From positions 1 through 11,187 of the forward strand of contig DAOUHB010000251.1 in the NCBI GenBank assembly GCA_034428935.1: DNA of 11,187 nucleotides, given 5' to 3'. Positions 6,942-11,187 of this stretch are shown here, piece after piece. Position 1 is the stretch's first letter. Every line of letters starts with the position of its first letter. The notes under the pieces are model-generated. The model had not been told where the DNA came from, did no database searches, and worked only from the letters and a program-made list of their open reading frames with translations. The translations under genes were made by a program, and so were the position numbers. Origin of the DNA: JAAYZQ01 sp034428935. Its GTDB lineage: Bacteria > Chloroflexota > Anaerolineae > JAAYZQ01.

Positions 6942-7421
6942 ATGGCGATTACCCTTCGACCAGCACGCCGGGAGGATGCCGCGGCGCTCCACAAGAGCTG
7001 CTATCCCGACGCCGACCCCGAGGACGTGGACTTTTACCTGGCCTGGTCCCTGCGCCAGGTGCAAAAGGGGCGCATGGTGCGCCTCGTGGCCGAGGTGGAC
7101 GGCCGCGTGGTGGGCAATGCCCAGTTGACCGTGTGGGGCAGCGAGGGCGAGATCGGCAGCATCGTCGTGGCCGAGTCGCACCGCAGGCAGGGGCTGGCGC
7201 GCCGGCTCATCGCCGCCCTCGTGGCCGAAGCGCAGGCCAGAGAGCTGGACGCCCTGGAGATCGGCGTGCACCGCGACAAGCCACACTTAAGGGCCTTTTA
7301 CGAAAGCCTCGGTTTCCGCCCCATAAAAAAAAGTGGGCCAATGCCCACTTTTTTCGAGCCCATTATTACGTTGAAGCTGCCATTGCAGGCTCTAAGAAAG
7401 AACGGGCGGGAGATCGCATAG
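6942..7421 (+). CDS. GNAT-family N-acetyltransferase
   Basis: This 159-residue protein transfers an acetyl group from acetyl-CoA to an amine; the substrate is unknown. The beta4-alpha3 acetyl-CoA motif is R81-R82-Q83-G84-L85-A86 after IGSIVVAESH, and the later FYESLGFRP (119-127) is the usual helix 4/beta 6 signature. The ATG at 6942 is preferred over in-frame upstream starts because the GNAT fold begins at ITLRPARREDAAAL, GGAG lies 8 bases before it, and an extended -10 promoter is just upstream. The last 32 residues are odd: codons 128-137 are the arms of an intrinsic terminator (7325-7354), and base composition turns AT-richer from there. The tail (FFEPIITLKLPL) could be the final beta-strand, or readthrough into former 3' UTR. 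Removing one C from the run at 7319-7322 would give a TAA at 7324-7326 directly before the hairpin. Confidence 0.85.
   Translation: MAITLRPARREDAAALHKSCYPDADPEDVDFYLAWSLRQVQKGRMVRLVAEVDGRVVGNAQLTVWGSEGEIGSIVVAESHRRQGLARRLIAALVAEAQARELDALEIGVHRDKPHLRAFYESLGFRPIKKSGPMPTFFEPIITLKLPLQALRKNGREIA
7325..7354 (+). terminator. Intrinsic terminator inside the acetyltransferase reading frame
   Basis: AAAAAAGTGGGC (7327-7338) pairs perfectly with GCCCACTTTTTT (7343-7354) around a CAAT loop, giving a GC stem flanked by A8 and T6. The form is that of a bidirectional Rho-independent terminator. It lies about 70 bases before the annotated stop codon of the gene, which is unusual. Confidence 0.8.
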
Positions 7422-7676
7422 CGATAATCAAAGGCAACGGTGCCACGACGTGCGTCAATGAAGCATTGATGTTCAACAATGAACGAGCGATGTAGGTTGG
7501 CTATGCTGCGACGTGCTGCAATGGACTTTGAATAATCATTGCGAGTCTCCCGCCGCTGGCAGAAAGTTCCGTTCCCCCTTCCACCGCCTACAGCTTACCA
7601 CATCATGGCCCTTTTGTAAAGTAGGAAACAAGTACTAGTTTTAACCATTCTTTTACCTTCATCCCGGTTGGCCGGG
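7422..7676. other. AT-richer intergenic stretch, no gene seen
   Basis: No convincing ORF or tRNA is visible. Two small perfect hairpins stand side by side, TCAATG-AAG-CATTGA (7455-7469) and GTTCA-ACAA-TGAAC (7471-7484). The composition is clearly less GC-rich than the flanking genes. A continuation of the GNAT +1 frame stays open through it to 7495. Confidence 0.5.
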
Positions 7677-7705
7677 TTGCCGTGCGGGCCAGGACGTGTT
7701 ATACT
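7677..7705 (+). promoter_or_regulatory. Promoter of the D-cysteine desulfhydrase gene
   Basis: TTGCCG (7677-7682), a 17-base spacer, then TATACT (7700-7705). The expected start is near 7712, giving a leader of about 76 bases before the ATG at 7788. Confidence 0.65.
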
Positions 7706-7787
7706 CCGGGCACAAGCCGCGGCCGGGATGAGCCTGCCGTCTGTGCGTCCTCCGGCCCGGCGGACCATCGTCGACAGGGGGAACATT

Positions 7788-8780
7788 ATGGCCATCCACG
7801 TTTCGCAGCGTTTTCCGCTCGCCCATCTGCCCACGCCGCTGGAGCCCATGGAGCGCCTGAGCAAGGCCCTGGGGGGACCCGAGCTGTGGATCAAGCGCGA
7901 CGACCAGACCGGGCTGGCAACGGGCGGAAACAAGACGCGCAAGCTCGAGTTCCTCGTGGGCGAGGCGCGCAGCAAGCAAGCCCAGGTGATCCTCACCGTG
8001 GGCGCCGTGCAATCGAATCACTGCCGCCAGACGGCCGCCGCGGCGGCCCGGGCCGGCCTGGAGTGCGTCCTCGTGCTGCGCGGCGACCCTCCGCCGCCAG
8101 AGCTGTGGACCGGCAACCTGTTCCTGGACCAGCTTCTGGGTGCCCGGCTGGTGTGGAGCGGCGATAGAGACCCCCTCCAGGTCCTGGACGAGGCCGCGGC
8201 GGCGGAAGAGGCCGTCGGCCGGAGGGCCTACGTGATTCCCTACGGCGGCTCCAACGCCACCGGGGCGGCGGCCTATGCCCTGGCCTTCGAGGAGCTGTGG
8301 GACCAGATGTACGTGGCCCGCCTCTCCTTCGACCGCGTCGTCTTTGCCACCAGCTCGGGGGGCACGCAGGCGGGGTTGGTGGTGGGCGCCAGGGCCTGCG
8401 CCTTCGAGGGGCAGGTGCTGGGCATCAGCGTCGACAAGACCGGGGGTCACTTGCGCAGCACGGTCCTCGATCTGCTGGCCCCCACGGCGCGCTGGCTGGG
8501 CATGGACCTGCGCCTGAGCGCCGCCGACATTCACATCGACGACCGCTTCCTGGGGGCCGGCTATGCCGTCGTCACCGGCGCCGAGCGCGAGGCCATCCGC
8601 CTCGTGGCCCGCACCGAGGGAATCCTCCTCGACCCTGTCTACACCGGCAAGGCCATGGGCGGGCTCATCAGCCTGGTGCGCGAGGGCACCATCTCGGCCT
8701 ACGAGCGCGTGCTGTTCTGGCACACGGGGGGTATGCCGGCCCTCTTTGCCTACCTGGACGACCTGAAGGCCGGCGCCTGA
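7788..8780 (+). CDS. dcyD: D-cysteine desulfhydrase (PLP-dependent)
   Basis: This 330-residue protein of the fold type II PLP family (ACC deaminase/D-cysteine desulfhydrase) is about the length of E. coli DcyD. It would split D-cysteine into pyruvate, H2S and ammonia in the cytoplasm. The PLP lysine is K49 in GGNKTRKLE, the active-site serine is S76 in QSNHCR, and the phosphate-binding loop is SSGGTQAG (189-196). Two positions separate the family's activities: ACC deaminase has Glu and Leu where this protein has T286 (DPVYTGK) and T313 (WHTGG), the pattern of D-cysteine desulfhydrases. The ATG at 7788 is chosen because the conserved start (FPLAHLPTPLEPMERLS) follows at once and a purine-rich AGGGGGA precedes it; the frame is open further upstream but unlike the family. 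It has its own promoter and is convergent with the next gene. Confidence 0.9.
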   Translation: MAIHVSQRFPLAHLPTPLEPMERLSKALGGPELWIKRDDQTGLATGGNKTRKLEFLVGEARSKQAQVILTVGAVQSNHCRQTAAAAARAGLECVLVLRGDPPPPELWTGNLFLDQLLGARLVWSGDRDPLQVLDEAAAAEEAVGRRAYVIPYGGSNATGAAAYALAFEELWDQMYVARLSFDRVVFATSSGGTQAGLVVGARACAFEGQVLGISVDKTGGHLRSTVLDLLAPTARWLGMDLRLSAADIHIDDRFLGAGYAVVTGAEREAIRLVARTEGILLDPVYTGKAMGGLISLVREGTISAYERVLFWHTGGMPALFAYLDDLKAGA

Positions 8781-8804
8781 GCCCGTACCGGCCCGCGCCT
8801 CAGG
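8776..8804. terminator. Small hairpin carrying both stop codons of a convergent pair
   Basis: CCTGAG (8776-8781) and CTCAGG (8799-8804) are reverse complements and each contains the stop codon of its gene (TGA at 8778-8780, and 8802-8800 on the minus strand). The stem is only 6 bp with a GC-rich loop and no T tract, so terminator function is uncertain. Confidence 0.25.
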
Positions 8805-10851
8805 AGGGCCGCGGAGGGCGGCCGGGGACCCGGGCGCGGGGCACGCCGGCCCACGGATCGCGCTTCAGGTACAGGAACTCGCGCCGGCCCAGGGTGCTCT
8901 GCAGCCCCGTGCCATAGAACCGCTCTACGGGCCGGCCGTCCGCGTCGTAGCGGTAGCCATAGCCCTGGAAGGGCAGCGCCAGCTCGACGGGCACCGCCTC
9001 GGGCCCGCGATTGTAGACCAGGGCGTGGCTGCCGGTCACGATCCGGTAGCCGGGCCGGGCCGTCTGCAGGCCCAGGACCTCGCGCCACAGGGCGGCAAGC
9101 TCCGCCTCGCGCCCGGCCTCGAAGAGCATGGCCACGCCCTGGACGGCCACGTACAGGTTTCCGCGCCGCTCGACCAGGTCACCGTAGGCCAGTTGGGGCA
9201 CCACCGGGGCCAGGCTGCCCAGGGCGCGCGCCACGCTGGCCGAGGCGACCACCCGCCCGCCGGCCGCCAGGACCTGGCGCAGCGCTTCCAGGTCCCCCGG
9301 CGCCAGGTATTCGGCCGAGGGCGTCAGGACGACGACGCTGCGCACCCCCTCGCCCGGTGCCGGCAGCCAGCCTTCCATGCTGCCGACGACGGCGGCGTTT
9401 ACCCCCTGGGCCGCCAGGATCGACAGGCGCTGGTAGGGATGCACCTCCAGGAGCACCGCCGCCCGCCCGGCGCCGATGGCCTCGTGGGCGCGCGACGGCG
9501 GCGCCAGGATCAGCACCTCCGGCCGGGAGATGGGGGCGGCCATGGCCTGCCGCAGGTTGGGAAAGGCCGTCGTGACGCGGCCGAACATCGTCTCGACGTC
9601 GTAGGCCGTCCGGTGGCTGTCGTTGTACAGGCCCTGCTCCTTGACGTTATAGTTCCAGTAAGCAATGCCCTGCAGGTCGCCGCCCCCCTGCCTCACCAGG
9701 AGCGCCAGGGCCAGGCCGTTGGTCACGGCGTCCGACACCGAGCCGGGGTCGCGGCTGGCCTGGCTGAGGCCCCAACTGTTGGCCGCGGCCCACAGCCAGG
9801 CCGGCTTGTCGTAGCGGGCCGAGTAGAGCCCCACGGTGCGCGCCAGCAGATAGAGGCCCACCAGGTCGGCGTCGCTCAGGGCGACGTCGGGCGGCCCGTC
9901 GCGGGGATAGGCGTCAAAGGTGACGACGAAATTCTTGGGCGTGTCGCGAAAGAGGGCCTCCACGTCGGGCAGGGTGTAGGTCCGGCGCGCCTGGGCCCCG
10001 TCGAATGACATGGTCACGGGCAGCCCCGGATGGATCTCGTGCCACAGGGCCGCGCTCCAGGCGGCATATTCCGCCACCATGCCCGACTGAAAGGCCCCCA
10101 GGAGCCGCAGGCGCTCGAGATCGTCGCCCACGTCCGAGAAGCGCAGGCCGGTGCGGGCCTGGAACTCGGCCTCGGCGTGGGCCGAGTAATCGCCGCCCAG
10201 GGGCTCGTCCGACAGGTTCAGCATCAGGATCGTGCCGGCGTAGGGCCGCACCAGCTCGCCATCCAGCCAGCGGTAATAGGCCTCGATGTCGCGGCGGTAG
10301 CGGGGGGCAAAGAACGAAGCGCTTACACTGCCGCCATAGATGTCCAGGGGCTGGCCCGCCGCGTCGCGGCGCACGTCGCCCGGGTGCTCCTCGTTCCAGC
10401 GCGCGCCCATCTGGATCTGGTAGCCGATGGGCAACACGGCCTTGACCCCCACCGCCCGGCAGGCATCCAGCAGGCGCCGCTGGGCGGCGAGCATCGCCGC
10501 GGCCCCCTCGTGCCGCGGATCGCCGGGGTCCAGCAGGGCCTCGTAGACGGCATAGGACAGGCCGGGCTCCACCTTGGCCGGGTCCACCTCCCCCGGGTTG
10601 TTGTGGCCGATCCAGACCACGTTGGCGCCGTGGGCCACCAGGCGCCGGACCAGGGCCTCCATCTCGGCGGCGGACATCTCCGGGTAGGCCTCCACTGCCC
10701 AGCCGGCCCAGGGCGGGCCCGGCGGCGCGGCGGGCGCCGCCGCCGCGGGCGCCGGCAACGATCCGGCAAGGGTCAAGGCACACAGCACCAGCACCACCCA
10801 CGCCCGGTGTGGCGGCCTGCGACGCCGCAGGGGAGAATGCCAATATTTCAT
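8800..10851 (-). CDS. Secreted glycoside-hydrolase-like protein (clan GH-A / GH42-like)
   Basis: The protein has 683 residues from the ATG at 10851. An in-frame ATG at 10887 adds 12 acidic residues, but the downstream start gives a normal signal peptide: Arg-rich n-region, hydrophobic WVVLVLCALTLAGSL (18-32), and an Ala-rich cleavage region near 34-40. Residues about 48-430 look like a TIM barrel of the GH-A type. NLSDEP (212-217) resembles the acid/base motif, with E216 the candidate, and FDAYP (312-316) and the YWNYN strand (398-402) are typical of the fold. About 443-548 resembles the class I amidotransferase-like domain of GH42 beta-galactosidases (strands VLILAPP and SVVVLTP), and a beta-rich C-terminal domain ends near 663. 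It probably acts outside the cell on a carbohydrate. The nucleophile Glu expected on strand 7 is not obvious (WLWAAANSWG), so the activity is uncertain. It is convergent with dcyD, 19 bp away. Confidence 0.7.
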   Translation of the reverse strand: MKYWHSPLRRRRPPHRAWVVLVLCALTLAGSLPAPAAAAPAAPPGPPWAGWAVEAYPEMSAAEMEALVRRLVAHGANVVWIGHNNPGEVDPAKVEPGLSYAVYEALLDPGDPRHEGAAAMLAAQRRLLDACRAVGVKAVLPIGYQIQMGARWNEEHPGDVRRDAAGQPLDIYGGSVSASFFAPRYRRDIEAYYRWLDGELVRPYAGTILMLNLSDEPLGGDYSAHAEAEFQARTGLRFSDVGDDLERLRLLGAFQSGMVAEYAAWSAALWHEIHPGLPVTMSFDGAQARRTYTLPDVEALFRDTPKNFVVTFDAYPRDGPPDVALSDADLVGLYLLARTVGLYSARYDKPAWLWAAANSWGLSQASRDPGSVSDAVTNGLALALLVRQGGGDLQGIAYWNYNVKEQGLYNDSHRTAYDVETMFGRVTTAFPNLRQAMAAPISRPEVLILAPPSRAHEAIGAGRAAVLLEVHPYQRLSILAAQGVNAAVVGSMEGWLPAPGEGVRSVVVLTPSAEYLAPGDLEALRQVLAAGGRVVASASVARALGSLAPVVPQLAYGDLVERRGNLYVAVQGVAMLFEAGREAELAALWREVLGLQTARPGYRIVTGSHALVYNRGPEAVPVELALPFQGYGYRYDADGRPVERFYGTGLQSTLGRREFLYLKRDPWAGVPRARVPGRPPRPS

Positions 10852-10899
10852 CGCATTACATCTCTGTTCTTCTTGTTCTTCCCCCATTCACCCCAATCC

Positions 10900-10956
10900 T
10901 GTAGGGGCAGGGCTTGCCCCTGCCCGGGCCGGGCAACCGCGAGGGTTGCCCCTACA
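10900..10956. repeat. Second palindromic repeat family, copy A
   Basis: This 57-bp element has outer arms TGTAG/CTACA enclosing two 8-bp hairpins, GGGCAGGG/CCCTGCCC (loop CTTGC) and GGGCAACC/GGTTGCCC (loop GCGAG), joined by GGGCC. It lies upstream of the glycoside-hydrolase gene. Confidence 0.85.
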
Positions 10957-10974
10957 GGGCAACAACACATCGGA

Positions 10975-11032
10975 CGTAGGGGCGGGGCTTGCCCCCGCCC
11001 GGGCCGGGCAACCGCGAGGGTTGCCCTATACG
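10975..11032. repeat. Second palindromic repeat family, copy B
   Basis: Same plan as copy A, 18 bp further on. The first hairpin is GGGCGGGG/CCCCGCCC, so an A-T pair of copy A is G-C here. The outermost pair T-A of copy A is C-G here. The right outer arm is altered by a small indel (TATACG). The second hairpin and the joining GGGCC are identical to copy A. Confidence 0.85.
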
Positions 11033-11039
11033 CATCAAG

Positions 11040-11186
11040 TTAAGGCACATTCAGCAGTAGTTGATAGGTACTGGGATGCTTTCGACGTCGATTGACCTTA
11101 CAGGTCGTCACCAGGCACAATTTCAAACTGGTCAGTGCCAGCTCCAGGCTGTCGCAGCTGGGGAGCGCCAACGCCAGGGCAAAGGC
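11040..11186 (-). CDS. C-terminal end of an unidentified protein, possibly a transposase
   Basis: An open frame enters from the right edge on the minus strand and runs 48 codons to a TAA at 11042-11040. The visible residues form a Leu-rich helix (SLELALTSLKLCL) followed by a basic patch and tail (VNRRRKHPSTYQLLL). A basic RRRKHP-type tail after a helix is reminiscent of the ends of some IS transposases, but I cannot name a family. A second frame ends at a TAA near 11098 after 29 codons (ending EIVPGDDL) and is the alternative. No terminal inverted repeat can be assigned, unless the palindromic repeats at 10900-11032 mark its edge. Confidence 0.35.
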   Translation of the reverse strand, partial: AFALALALPSCDSLELALTSLKLCLVTTCKVNRRRKHPSTYQLLLNVP

Positions 11187-11187
11187 G

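Noticed and set aside
7422..7676. tRNA or other known RNA gene
   Set aside because: Only two short hairpins are present; no cloverleaf, TPsiC-like loop or known riboswitch core was found.
7659..8723. Minus-strand open frame opposite D-cysteine desulfhydrase
   Set aside because: It is a shadow of a gene with catalytic motifs on the plus strand.
9025..10008. Plus-strand open frame opposite the glycoside-hydrolase gene
   Set aside because: It is a shadow frame with the same low-complexity composition; the minus-strand frame has a signal peptide and fold motifs.

Overview
The window is high-GC chromosomal DNA. It most resembles a member of the Chloroflexota (Anaerolineae/Caldilineae-like). The reasons are the very large zinc-ribbon/class III cyclase/ATPase/TPR protein, an orphan kinase with a cyclic-nucleotide-binding domain, and abundant structured palindromic intergenic repeats. 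The taxonomic call is an inference and no marker gene is present.

Layout. 1-192 (+) is the 3' end of a PCu(A)C-type periplasmic copper chaperone. 191-1266 is a tandem array of ten 53-55 bp palindromic elements, mostly at a 106-108 bp period, filling the whole gap between two convergent genes. 1272-6323 (-) is a two-gene operon: a cyclase/ATPase/TPR signalling protein (1196 aa), then, 3 bp after its stop, a CRP-like-domain histidine kinase (485 aa). 6324-6941 is a regulatory region. It holds a sigma70-type promoter (TTGACC-17-TATACT) for the operon, a 48-codon leader ORF that runs through a relic of the same palindromic element and ends TAG directly against the cyclase ATG, a possible separate tiny transcription unit with an intrinsic terminator, and a + strand promoter. 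6942-7421 (+) is a GNAT acetyltransferase whose 3' end contains an intrinsic terminator inside the reading frame. 7788-8780 (+) is a PLP-dependent D-cysteine desulfhydrase with its own promoter. 8800-10851 (-) is a secreted glycoside-hydrolase-like protein, convergent with it. 10900-11032 holds two copies of a second palindromic repeat family, and 11040-11186 (-) is the C-terminal end of a further gene, perhaps a transposase.

How parts may work together. The cyclase-like protein and the kinase are almost certainly co-translated. One has a nucleotide cyclase fold and the other a canonical cyclic-nucleotide-binding cassette, so the simplest reading is a local second-messenger relay: a STAND-like sensor makes a cyclic nucleotide that tunes a histidine kinase. 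No response regulator is in view. D-cysteine desulfhydrase, GNAT, glycoside hydrolase and copper chaperone look like independent housekeeping or accessory genes.

The least-explained parts are the palindromic elements. Both unrelated families have the same plan, an outer stem enclosing two hairpins (a Y or three-way junction). The second family shows compensatory changes between its two copies. One relic of the first family has become part of the cyclase leader.
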